Part shown: in pieces, positions 9,057 to 16,825 of the stretch | How the letters are laid out: each line of letters begins with the position of its first letter | How positions within the stretch are numbered: the stretch's first letter is position 1 | From: Bacteroidota bacterium | GTDB taxonomy: Bacteria; Bacteroidota; Bacteroidia; UKL13-3 | Length of the DNA: 46,056 nt | NCBI GenBank assembly: GCA_947459075.1 | Contig: CANHBJ010000003.1 | Span: forward strand, 1-46,056 | Direction of reading: 5' to 3' | The notes under the pieces: generated by a model | The model's database searches: none | Seen by the model: only the letters and a program-made list of their open reading frames with translations | Told to the model about the DNA's origin: nothing | Made by a program: the position numbers and the translations under genes

Positions 9057-9563
9057 TTATTCCTTTATGGATTTGGCCATGGTATCAAAATCTGAAAAAA
9101 GAGATTCTTTATTCTTTAATGACGTCCAACAAAGTGTTTTATAAAAATGACCATTAGTTTCTGTAACAGTAATTAACATGAAATATTCTCCATCTTTGTC
9201 CTTCCATGTTAACTCAGTTTGTGCATGTTTGTTTCCATTTTTCTCTGACGAATTAACTGATCCTAATTTTCTTCCTTTAGCGTCTTTCATGTAATCTTCC
9301 GTGAAGGAGTTTAAAAACTCAGTAGGATTATTATACTTCATACCAACTGCTTCTAGGTGGTCTTTGGCATCTTCTATTACTACTACATATGCGTCCTTAA
9401 TAGCACTTTGATATTGTAATAAAGCAACATCATTTAAATCGTATGCTTTAACCATGTAATCGGGTATGCTCATGGTAAAACAATGGCCACCATTTTTGAT
9501 ACTGAATTGTGCATTAGCGGTAAATCCTAGTACCACAAAAATGCTAAAGAGTATTTTTTTCAT
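9057..9563 (-). CDS. Secreted protein of unknown function
   Basis: I do not recognise a named family. The 168-residue product begins with a clear signal peptide (MKKILFSIFVVLGFTANAQ), so the mature part of ~149 residues is periplasmic or exported. The mature sequence has a mixed alpha/beta layout that starts 'HCFTMSIPDYMVKAYDLNDVA' and continues with a VVVIEDAKD strand and a Thr/Lys-rich 'TELTWKDKDGEYFMLITVTE' hairpin. This is reminiscent of the PsbP/Mog1-like fold, but that is only an impression. It is the last gene of a minus-strand set with hutI and the pentapeptide-repeat gene, 20 bases after the latter. Confidence 0.7.
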   Translation of the reverse strand: MKKILFSIFVVLGFTANAQFSIKNGGHCFTMSIPDYMVKAYDLNDVALLQYQSAIKDAYVVVIEDAKDHLEAVGMKYNNPTEFLNSFTEDYMKDAKGRKLGSVNSSEKNGNKHAQTELTWKDKDGEYFMLITVTETNGHFYKTLCWTSLKNKESLFSDFDTMAKSIKE

Positions 9564-9583
9564 CGGATGTAAATATAAATTTA

Positions 9584-10135
9584 TTATTCAATTATAATGG
9601 GATATCGATATAGCAAACCACTTAAGTTGTGTCGAGAAAATTTTGTTCTTTTTACATTGTTAACTTTAGGATCTATCAAAAAATTAATGTTGGTGGTAAA
9701 GTCTACTGATTCTATATTGGTTTGTTCGAACACAGCCTCACTAAAATCACAATTTATTATTTTGGATGATGAAAGGTCTGTTTGGGTGAAGTTTACACCT
9801 TTCATTAAACAATCATTGAAACTACTTTTATTCATTTTTTTTCTTTCAAAAGATGCATAGCTCAGGTTACAATTTTTAGCTGTTATGCAAAATCCAAAAT
9901 CTTTAATGCGGTTAAAGTTTAGTCCTATAAGTTTACAATCTGTAAAATGGCATTCGTTAAGTATACACAAATCAATGTTTGCGTTACTAAAATTACAATT
10001 TAAAAACTCACAATCATTAAAGGTAATACCTTTTATGCTGTTAAAAACACAGTTATTAAACGTACAATTTTCGTATTCGTTGTCTGATAATTTTTGTTCA
10101 GAAAAATCAATATTATTAAATTCGTGTTTGTACAT
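9584..10135 (-). CDS. Pentapeptide-repeat protein
   Basis: It is a 183-residue protein built almost wholly of A(D/N)LXX-type pentapeptides, seen as runs such as CTFNNCVFNS, CEFLNCNFSN, CHFTDCKLIG and SSKIINCDFSEAVFEQTNIESVDF. These stack into a right-handed quadrilateral beta-helix. There is no signal peptide, so it is cytoplasmic. Family members include the DNA mimics Qnr/MfpA, which protect gyrase, but many have no known role. The two-block layout with a short non-repeat insert near residue 85 resembles Qnr-like proteins; that similarity is weak evidence. Its start lies 2 bases after the hutI stop, so it is surely co-transcribed with hutI. Confidence 0.85.
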   Translation of the reverse strand: MYKHEFNNIDFSEQKLSDNEYENCTFNNCVFNSIKGITFNDCEFLNCNFSNANIDLCILNECHFTDCKLIGLNFNRIKDFGFCITAKNCNLSYASFERKKMNKSSFNDCLMKGVNFTQTDLSSSKIINCDFSEAVFEQTNIESVDFTTNINFLIDPKVNNVKRTKFSRHNLSGLLYRYPIIIE

Positions 10136-10137
10136 GG

Positions 10138-11379
10138 CTAGTTTATTTCAACTCCAGCAATAATAACTTTGTCAATCATATCAACACCAAAACTATAAGG
10201 TATAAACGCCAGTGATGGTATTGGTTTTGTGATGATAATATTGCCCAATTTACCTTTTGTAATACTTCCGTGTGTATGGCTTAATTCTAGCGCATATGCT
10301 CCGTTAATTGTAGTTGCATTAATAGCTTCTTCGGGTGTTAGTTTCATTTGTGTGCAAGCTAAAGAAACCACAAAACTCATGCGTCCATTTGGCGATGATC
10401 CTGGATTGTAATCGCTAGCCAAACAAAACGGTAAACCTGCATCAATTATTTGCCTACCTGGTGCATAAGGTATGCCTAAAAAGAACGAACAATTGGGCAA
10501 CCCAACTGGCATGGTATTTCCGTTTTTTAAGCTGGTAATTTCTGCTTCTCCAGTATACTCTAAATGATCAACGCTTATTGCTTGGTGTTTAACTGCAATT
10601 TGCACACCACCAGTATATCCAAGTTCGTTGCCATGTATTTTTGCTTTTAAACCATATTGTTTCGCTGCAATAAGAATTCGTTCAGTTTCATCCACAGTAA
10701 AAAATCCTTGATCACAAAATACATCACAATATTCAGCTAAATTTTCGGCAGAAATTTTCGGCAACATCTCATTTATAACCAAATTAATATATGCTTCTCG
10801 GTTTTGTTTGAACTCTGTCGGTATAGCATGAGCGCCTAAAAAAGTAGCTTTAATGGTAATAGGAGATATAGCTTTTAAACGTTTAATAACCCGCAACATT
10901 TTTAGTTCATCTTCAACAGTTAGCCCATAACCACTTTTTATTTCAATGGCACCTGTTCCGTTACTAATTACTTCAAATAATCTAGCTTTTGCACTTTCAA
11001 ACAATTCATCTTCACTCATGGCTTGCAGTTTTCGCGCAGAGTTTAAAATGCCACCACCAGCTGCTGCAATTTCTTCATAACTTTTACCTTTTATGCGCAT
11101 CACAAATTCTTCTTCTCTGCTTTTTGCAAAAACGATATGCGTGTGTGAGTCGATAAAACTTGGTAATACGTAACCGTTATTGGCATCTATGCTTGGCAAT
11201 GATATTTCAGGCAAACTATTCATGCTACCAAAATCAGTAATAATACCATCTTTAATAATTAAGTATGCATTTTCAATGGAATCAAGATGGGACATTTCTG
11301 TTCCTGATTTTTTTTGTATAGATGCATCATTAATAATGCCGTAAAGCGCTTTTATATTTTTTATAAGTACTGATTTCAT
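10138..11379 (-). CDS. hutI: Imidazolonepropionase
   Basis: HutI hydrolyses 4-imidazolone-5-propanoate to N-formimino-L-glutamate, the third step of histidine degradation. The amidohydrolase metal site appears as IDSHTHIVFAKSREEE. Further family motifs are the AAGGGILNSARK loop, EIKSGYGL, KATFLGAHAIP, CDVFCDQGFF, HGNELGYTGG, VDHLEYTG and LASDYNPGSSPN. I place the start at the ATG giving MKSVLIKNIKALYG (413 residues). The ORF track's 40-residue extension (MGVCKICCRF...) is not conserved in the family and overlaps the promoter region of the divergent gene. No hutH, hutU or formiminoglutamase gene is nearby, so the rest of the pathway must be elsewhere. Confidence 0.93.
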   Translation of the reverse strand: MKSVLIKNIKALYGIINDASIQKKSGTEMSHLDSIENAYLIIKDGIITDFGSMNSLPEISLPSIDANNGYVLPSFIDSHTHIVFAKSREEEFVMRIKGKSYEEIAAAGGGILNSARKLQAMSEDELFESAKARLFEVISNGTGAIEIKSGYGLTVEDELKMLRVIKRLKAISPITIKATFLGAHAIPTEFKQNREAYINLVINEMLPKISAENLAEYCDVFCDQGFFTVDETERILIAAKQYGLKAKIHGNELGYTGGVQIAVKHQAISVDHLEYTGEAEITSLKNGNTMPVGLPNCSFFLGIPYAPGRQIIDAGLPFCLASDYNPGSSPNGRMSFVVSLACTQMKLTPEEAINATTINGAYALELSHTHGSITKGKLGNIIITKPIPSLAFIPYSFGVDMIDKVIIAGVEIN

Positions 11380-11429
11380 AACTCTAGCAAATAACGAACA
11401 TGTTGAATAATTTAAAAAATAAATGATAC

Positions 11430-11457
11430 TTGGTTTAGTGTTCAAGTATTTACTTTG
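11430..11457 (+). promoter_or_regulatory. Candidate promoter of the gamma-CA gene
   Basis: TTG at 11430 and TTACTTTG at 11450-11457, 17 bases apart, resemble the Bacteroidota TTG / TAnnTTTG promoter with one mismatch in the -7 box. The box ends 7 bases before the chosen ATG, which would give a very short leader. Confidence 0.4.
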
Positions 11458-11464
11458 TGTAATA

Positions 11465-11983
11465 ATGAAAAACCTACAACAAATTTTGCAAACACCCATA
11501 AAAAAGGGTCATGATGTTTGGATTGCGGATACTGCACGTGTTTTTGGATTAGTAACTTTAGGTGATGAGTGTTCGGTATGGTTTGGGGCCGTATTGCGTG
11601 GTGATGGTGATTTGATTACCGTTGGAAACCGAAGCAATATTCAAGATAATGCTGTTATTCATGTTGATCCGGGTTTCCCAACCCAAATTGGCCATGATTG
11701 TATTGTTGGTCATGGTGCGATAGTTCATGGAGCAAAGCTAGGAAATCATGTGTTGGTAGGTATGCATGCAACGGTTTTAAACGGAGCAACGGTTGGTGAT
11801 TTTTGTATAATTGGTGCTCATGCACTGGTAACAGAGGAAATGGTTATTCCAGATTACAGCATTGTTATGGGTGCTCCTGGCAAAGTAGTCAAGCAATTAT
11901 CTCCCGAGCACATCGAAAAAGTGAAACGAAATGCCCAATCTTACGTTGATTTAAGTAAGGAATATTTGAAGCATTGGAAATAA
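11465..11983 (+). CDS. Gamma-carbonic-anhydrase family hexapeptide-repeat protein
   Basis: This is a left-handed beta-helix protein of the CamH/YrdA/PaaY group, 172 residues, trimeric in its relatives. Histidines positioned as the zinc ligands are H66 (NAVIHVDPG), H83 and H88 (GHGAIVHG), with conserved NIQDNAVIH and GMHATVLNGATVGD turns. It therefore could interconvert CO2 and bicarbonate, but many relatives show little activity. The ORF track start adds 14 hydrophobic residues; the second ATG (MKNLQQIL) is preferred because the longer version would run into the candidate promoter. Its position, about 1.9 kb before the end of the inorganic-carbon operon on the other strand, makes a link to that system possible but not shown. 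Confidence 0.85.
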   Translation: MKNLQQILQTPIKKGHDVWIADTARVFGLVTLGDECSVWFGAVLRGDGDLITVGNRSNIQDNAVIHVDPGFPTQIGHDCIVGHGAIVHGAKLGNHVLVGMHATVLNGATVGDFCIIGAHALVTEEMVIPDYSIVMGAPGKVVKQLSPEHIEKVKRNAQSYVDLSKEYLKHWK

Positions 11984-12062
11984 AATCACGTTTTACTTGT
12001 TAACCTGAATAATAAAAATATTGTGTTTATTATGATGTAAACTTGTACCCTCAATTTTATCA

Positions 12063-13808
12063 ATGAAAATACTTGTTACTTACCTTAAGCGATACAAAAA
12101 ACTAGTTGGCTTATCCATGTTATTTGCCACCATTAACCAGGTTTTCTCTTTACTCGATCCACTAATTTATGGAAAAATAATTGACCAATACGCCCAACAT
12201 GCTTCATCGTTTACCCAAAGTCAATTTATAAAAGGTGCAGGGTTACTAATTTTAGCAGCTATTGGCGTTGCAATGGTAAGTCGTATTGCAAAGGCTTTTC
12301 AGGATTACACCGTTAACTTGGTTATACAAAAATTAGGTGCAGACATATACACTGATGGCTTAAAACATACATTACAAATACCGTTTAGCGATTTCGAAGA
12401 CCAACGTAGTGGCGAAACTTTAAACATTTTACAAAAAGTAAGGATTGATACGGAAAAGTTTATCATGAGTTTTGTGAATATTCTTTTTGCCTCGCTTGTG
12501 GGTATCGTATTTGTAATGGTATATGCCATAAATGTACATGGTGGATTAATTGTAATTTACATAGTTGCTGCAACATCATTAAGTATTATTACCAATTATT
12601 TATCAAAGCGCGTAAAAAAAGTACAGACTAATATTGTACGTGAAACACGCATGCTTGCTGGGAGTACAACCGAAAGTTTGCGTAACATTGAGTTGGTGAA
12701 AAGTTTGGGTTTAACCAACCAAGAAACAAACCGATTAAATACCGCAACTAAAAAAATATTACAATTAGAGTTAAAGAAAGTACGCAACATACGCAGTATC
12801 TCTTTTGTACAGGGTACTTTGGTTAACTTCCTTCGTCAGTCTATATTATTTATGCTTTTGTATTTGATTTTCGAAGGACAATTGAGTGTAGGCGAAATCA
12901 TTACGTTACAATTTTATTCTTTCTTTATTTTTGGTCCGCTGCAAGAGGTAGGTAACGTAATCATCAGTTACCGTGAGGCAGAAGCTTCGTTGGCCAATTT
13001 TGAGCAAATCATGAATACACCTCTAGAGCACAAGCCATCATCACCAAAGCATCTTGGAACCATACAAAACATGTGTTTTAATGAAGTGGTATTTAGGCAT
13101 AAATCTGCCGGATATGATGCAGTGAGTAAAATTAGCTTTGATGTAAATAAAGGTGAAACCATTGCTTTCGTTGGCCCAAGTGGAAGTGGAAAAAGTACGT
13201 TAGTTAAATTGTTGGTTGGATTGTATTCGCCAAATTCGGGTAGTATTTCATACAACAACATCCTTTCAACTGATATTGATAAAGATGAACTGCAACAGCA
13301 ACTTGGCTTTGTAACACAAGATACCCAATTATTTTCGGGTACTATAAAAGAGAATTTATTGTTTGTTAAACCTAATGCAACAGATACAGAGTTGGAAGAA
13401 GTCTTAGAAAAATCAGCTTGCAGCAATATTATAAAACGTAGCGAAAATGGCTTAGATACGATGATAGGAGAGGGAGGAATGAAATTAAGTGGTGGCGAAA
13501 AGCAACGTTTGTCAATTGCACGTGCCTTGTTACGTAATCCGCGTATTATGGTTTTTGATGAGGCAACCTCTGCACTTGATTCCATCACAGAGGCGTCTAT
13601 TTCTGATACGATAAAAAATATTTCAGATAAAAAGGATAGTATAACAGTTTTAATAGCACACCGATTATCAACCATTATGCATGCCGATAGGATTTTTGTG
13701 CTAGAAAAAGGTGTTGTAATTGAAACGGGTAAACACCAAGATTTATTAAATGAAAAAGGTTTGTACTATGCCATGTGGCGCCAGCAGATTGGTGAGCGTA
13801 GGGAATAA
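12063..13808 (+). CDS. ABC transporter, fused permease and ATPase (exporter type)
   Basis: It is a 581-residue type IV half-transporter that would act as a homodimer, or heterodimer with a partner elsewhere. Six membrane helices fill residues ~1-310. The nucleotide-binding domain follows with Walker A GPSGSGKST, Q-loop FVTQDTQLFSG, signature LSGGEKQR, Walker B IMVFDEATSALD and switch AHRLST. All catalytic residues are present. The substrate is unknown; such proteins are usually annotated as lipid A, peptide or multidrug exporters, and none of these can be chosen here. The gene stands alone between the gamma-CA gene and a strong bidirectional terminator. Confidence 0.9.
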   Translation: MKILVTYLKRYKKLVGLSMLFATINQVFSLLDPLIYGKIIDQYAQHASSFTQSQFIKGAGLLILAAIGVAMVSRIAKAFQDYTVNLVIQKLGADIYTDGLKHTLQIPFSDFEDQRSGETLNILQKVRIDTEKFIMSFVNILFASLVGIVFVMVYAINVHGGLIVIYIVAATSLSIITNYLSKRVKKVQTNIVRETRMLAGSTTESLRNIELVKSLGLTNQETNRLNTATKKILQLELKKVRNIRSISFVQGTLVNFLRQSILFMLLYLIFEGQLSVGEIITLQFYSFFIFGPLQEVGNVIISYREAEASLANFEQIMNTPLEHKPSSPKHLGTIQNMCFNEVVFRHKSAGYDAVSKISFDVNKGETIAFVGPSGSGKSTLVKLLVGLYSPNSGSISYNNILSTDIDKDELQQQLGFVTQDTQLFSGTIKENLLFVKPNATDTELEEVLEKSACSNIIKRSENGLDTMIGEGGMKLSGGEKQRLSIARALLRNPRIMVFDEATSALDSITEASISDTIKNISDKKDSITVLIAHRLSTIMHADRIFVLEKGVVIETGKHQDLLNEKGLYYAMWRQQIGERRE

Positions 13809-13818
13809 AAATATTTTA

Positions 13819-13844
13819 AAAGGGTCGAATTTAATCGACCCTTT
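13819..13844. terminator. Bidirectional terminator between ABC exporter and porin
   Basis: A perfect 10-bp stem (aaagggtcga/tcgacccttt) with loop ATTTAA is followed by GGTTTTT on the plus strand and by an AT-rich T-run on the minus strand. It ends both the ABC gene and the dab-sulP-porin operon. Confidence 0.8.
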
Positions 13845-13849
13845 GGTTT

Positions 13850-15145
13850 TTAAATTGCAATTTGGAATTGTACAACCATCATACCCTTATTAGATGTTTG
13901 TTTTAAACTTGTTGTGTTTATAATTGGTCTACTTTGGTAGTTTAAACTAATTTTTGAGCGTTGTCCATCAATGAGCCAATTAAAGCCAATATCCCACATA
14001 GCAGTGGTGCTTTTTAATCTATCATACTTGGCCAAAGTAATATCGGCATAAGGTTGAATTCTGTTTACATCTATGTTGTTTTTTTTAGGTAAAAGATAAC
14101 CTATTTGGGCAAACAATGTATTACCGGTTCCGTACATAGCAAAACTATTTCCACCCCCACTTAATGTATTTCCTGTATTAATATTAGCAGGGTTTAACAC
14201 GCCATTATTTCTGATATAATTTTTTCCATAATCGGTATTTGATGCAGCCGCATATAAGGTTAATACACTGCCGTTGTTTTTTATGGGATGTTCAAAAAAC
14301 ACATCAAATCCTATATTAAATAATTTTTGATGAATGATGTTTTTACTCAAAGTATCTGCGTAATGCCACATGGCATCTGGTTGATATTGAAAGCCTGCTC
14401 CAAATGTCAGTATTTTTTTCTTACCTAAATATGTTCCCGACATATATGGGGTAACATTACTTTCTTCATCCCAAAACTGATACATCAAGTAACCACTGGT
14501 TTGAAGCTTAGGTGCATTGTAAGAAAAGTCTGAGTTTACATTTATAGCTTTAACTGAATACGTACTTGCATCAATCATCAAGGGTTTTGACAGCGCCAAT
14601 CGATAATCAAATTTTCTTATTTTACCCTTTACATATATACTTAGTTTACGCAAAAATTGGTCGTTTACATCATTGGTAGATTGTTGGTATAAAGGTGCAT
14701 CATAGCCCAATATGTTTCCAGCCGATGGTGCTGCATAACGCGAAAAACCAGACCAACCAGTTAAGCCTGTTCCTAAATGAAACAATTTATTAGTAAGATG
14801 ATATTCTGTAGCTACATCATGAAAAAACAGACCGGGTTTGCGTGCGGAATTGTATCCATAATTATTAATACCCAATTGGGTATATATAAAAACTTTATCA
14901 GAAATTTTCCCCATCAACTGAAAACGAACCCTACGCAAGCCAACATCAAATGTTTCTTTTTCAGAAATACCATTAATGGTTGTACCAGGATTATTATATG
15001 TATATCTGGTCCAAACTTGCGCTGTAAAATTGGCTTTTAAATAATGAGTTCCTGTCTCATTTAAGCTTAATTTAAGCTCCTTGTTTTGTGCGTAAAGATA
15101 CAAGCCCAATGTGCTTAATGCTGCTGTTAAAAAAAAGGGTTTCAT
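13850..15145 (-). CDS. Outer-membrane porin, last gene of the inorganic-carbon operon
   Basis: It is a 431-residue outer-membrane beta-barrel with a signal peptide (MKPFFLTAALSTLGLYLYAQ). The ORF track's longer start is rejected because its extra residues overlap sulP and would bury the signal peptide. After the leader come alternating-hydrophobicity strands such as FTAQVWTRYTYN, VGLRRVRFQLMGKISDKVFIYTQLGINN and WDIGFNWLIDGQRSKISLNYQSRP, and the chain ends in the amphipathic strand MVVQFQIAI. The layout resembles the phosphate-selective porin O/P group, which carries anions. Its start lies 7 bases after the sulP stop. This implies co-expression with sulP, dabB and dabA and suggests a job letting bicarbonate (or another anion) through the outer membrane. 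The substrate is inferred from context only. Confidence 0.75.
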   Translation of the reverse strand: MKPFFLTAALSTLGLYLYAQNKELKLSLNETGTHYLKANFTAQVWTRYTYNNPGTTINGISEKETFDVGLRRVRFQLMGKISDKVFIYTQLGINNYGYNSARKPGLFFHDVATEYHLTNKLFHLGTGLTGWSGFSRYAAPSAGNILGYDAPLYQQSTNDVNDQFLRKLSIYVKGKIRKFDYRLALSKPLMIDASTYSVKAINVNSDFSYNAPKLQTSGYLMYQFWDEESNVTPYMSGTYLGKKKILTFGAGFQYQPDAMWHYADTLSKNIIHQKLFNIGFDVFFEHPIKNNGSVLTLYAAASNTDYGKNYIRNNGVLNPANINTGNTLSGGGNSFAMYGTGNTLFAQIGYLLPKKNNIDVNRIQPYADITLAKYDRLKSTTAMWDIGFNWLIDGQRSKISLNYQSRPIINTTSLKQTSNKGMMVVQFQIAI

Positions 15146-15152
15146 AATCTGG

Positions 15153-16811
15153 TTAGTTTTTATTTGAAAACTTGCGTGAGGCGAATGGGTGTTTTGATAA
15201 AGGGGTATGATTTTCAAGGCCTAAGATTTCAAATATTCCCCCATCTTCTTCATATCTTTTAGCCAACTCATGCATGTGCTCCATAACGGTATGATCTACT
15301 AGCTTTGCACCAGTAAAATCAACTAAAACTTTTTTGCCATGTGGTAATTTATCTAATTGTTTTTTTAGCCCGATATAATTACTAAAAATGGCAGAGTGCT
15401 CTACATCAATAGTATATAAATTTTTATCTTCACTTACATTTATGGTTAAAAAAGGTTTAAATAAACTTTTTAAGGGCACTCCATTACTAAGGTGAATAAT
15501 CATTTTAACTATTATGCCCACTGCTATTCCAATTAGTAAATCTGTTGCCAATGTTGCTACGATGGTTGATACAAAGATTAAGAGTTGTTCCTTCCCAATT
15601 TTTAGTGTTTTAATAAACTCTTTTGGAGATGCCAAGCGAAAACCTGTAATCATTAGCATGGCTGCTAATGCAGCCAATGGGATTTGGTGAATTACTTGGC
15701 TTAAAAATAATATAAATACCAATAAAAATCCTCCGTGAAAAAAATTAGCCCAACGCGTTTTTGCTCCATTATTTACATTAGCCGAGCTACGCACAACTTC
15801 AGCAATAATTGGTAAGCCTCCTAACAAAGATGATAAAATATTTCCCGATCCCTTAGCAAATAATTCTCGGTTAAAATTTGATTGTCGTTTAAATGGATCT
15901 AGTTTGTCTATAGCGGCTGCAGTTAACAGTGATTCTAAACTTGCCACTAGAGCATACGTAATCATCATTTGAAATCCAAAAGAAGTAAATAAATAATCAA
16001 ATCTCGGCATTATTATTCCGTCCAAAATATTTGATGGAAGTGTAACTAAAAACTTTGGTCCTAATAAATATTCATGGCCATTTAAAAACAGGTATTTATG
16101 TTCATGTTCTAAATCAAAATAATGACCTAGTGGTATAGCAATTAATATTACTAATAAAGGGGCTGGGATCATTTTTACATATTTATTTTTAATTAGTGGT
16201 AATCCAATTAATATAATAAAACTTAATGCAGCAATAATGGCAACATCAGGATTCATGTTAATTATACTATGAGGAATTTCTGTGATTACTTCCAGCATTT
16301 CCTTTCCTTCAGGTTTAACGCCTAATGCGGTGTGGAATTGTTTGGCAAAAATCATAATACCAATAGCAGCAAGCATACCGTGTACAACCGAAGAAGGGAA
16401 AAAATTACTAAGAACGCCTGCTTTAATCAATCCAAATAAAATTTGAATTACACCACATCCAACGCCAACAGCTAGGGTACATTGGTATGCAAACATTTCA
16501 ATTTGATCTGGAGTTAAACCTTCTGGTGCTATTTTTTTAAAGCCTTCAATACTCATTAAAACAATAACGGCTAACCCTGCAGCTGGACCGTTAATAGTTA
16601 AGTGTGATCCGCTAGTTAAAGACAATAATAAACCGCCAACTACACCTGCAATTATGCCGGCCATAGGAGGTACACCACTTGCCATGGCAATACCTAAACA
16701 CAATGGTAATGCGATAAGAGAAATAATAAATCCTGATAGTAGATCAGTTTTCCAATTTTGTTTTAGTCCTGCAAATCCATCAGCAGGTATATTTTTTTTA
16801 AATAAATTCAT
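15153..16811 (-). CDS. SulP-family anion transporter with STAS domain (likely bicarbonate)
   Basis: It is an inner-membrane transporter of the SLC26/SulP family, 552 residues. The N-terminal block WKTDLLSGFIISLIALPLCLGIA and the GSHLTINGPAAGLAVIV motif mark the substrate-binding core of the 7+7 repeat. The C-terminal STAS domain (about residues 440-540) has the typical KVLVDFTGAKLVDHTVMEHM strand-helix. Relatives carry sulfate, bicarbonate (BicA) or dicarboxylates. Placement 14 bases after dabB argues for bicarbonate, probably coupled to sodium or protons. No sulfate-assimilation genes are nearby. The substrate remains an inference from neighbours. Confidence 0.88.
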   Translation of the reverse strand: MNLFKKNIPADGFAGLKQNWKTDLLSGFIISLIALPLCLGIAMASGVPPMAGIIAGVVGGLLLSLTSGSHLTINGPAAGLAVIVLMSIEGFKKIAPEGLTPDQIEMFAYQCTLAVGVGCGVIQILFGLIKAGVLSNFFPSSVVHGMLAAIGIMIFAKQFHTALGVKPEGKEMLEVITEIPHSIINMNPDVAIIAALSFIILIGLPLIKNKYVKMIPAPLLVILIAIPLGHYFDLEHEHKYLFLNGHEYLLGPKFLVTLPSNILDGIIMPRFDYLFTSFGFQMMITYALVASLESLLTAAAIDKLDPFKRQSNFNRELFAKGSGNILSSLLGGLPIIAEVVRSSANVNNGAKTRWANFFHGGFLLVFILFLSQVIHQIPLAALAAMLMITGFRLASPKEFIKTLKIGKEQLLIFVSTIVATLATDLLIGIAVGIIVKMIIHLSNGVPLKSLFKPFLTINVSEDKNLYTIDVEHSAIFSNYIGLKKQLDKLPHGKKVLVDFTGAKLVDHTVMEHMHELAKRYEEDGGIFEILGLENHTPLSKHPFASRKFSNKN

Positions 16812-16825
16812 TTTAGTGTTTTTAA

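Noticed and set aside
10138-11499. Longer hutI start used by the ORF track
   Set aside because: The 40 extra residues have no similarity to the family, and they overlap the candidate promoter and the start of the divergent gamma-CA gene.
12968-13675. Minus-strand ORF of 235 residues inside the ABC exporter
   Set aside because: It is antisense to the conserved ATPase domain and its translation is Ser/Leu/Phe-rich with no family motif. It is a shadow.
13850-15217. Longer porin start used by the ORF track
   Set aside because: It would put 24 residues ahead of a clear signal peptide and overlap sulP. The internal ATG at 15145 gives a normal leader and spacing.
15153-16811. Sulfate permease role for the SulP protein
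   Set aside because: No sulfate-assimilation genes are near, and the operon partners are inorganic-carbon genes. The substrate is still an inference.
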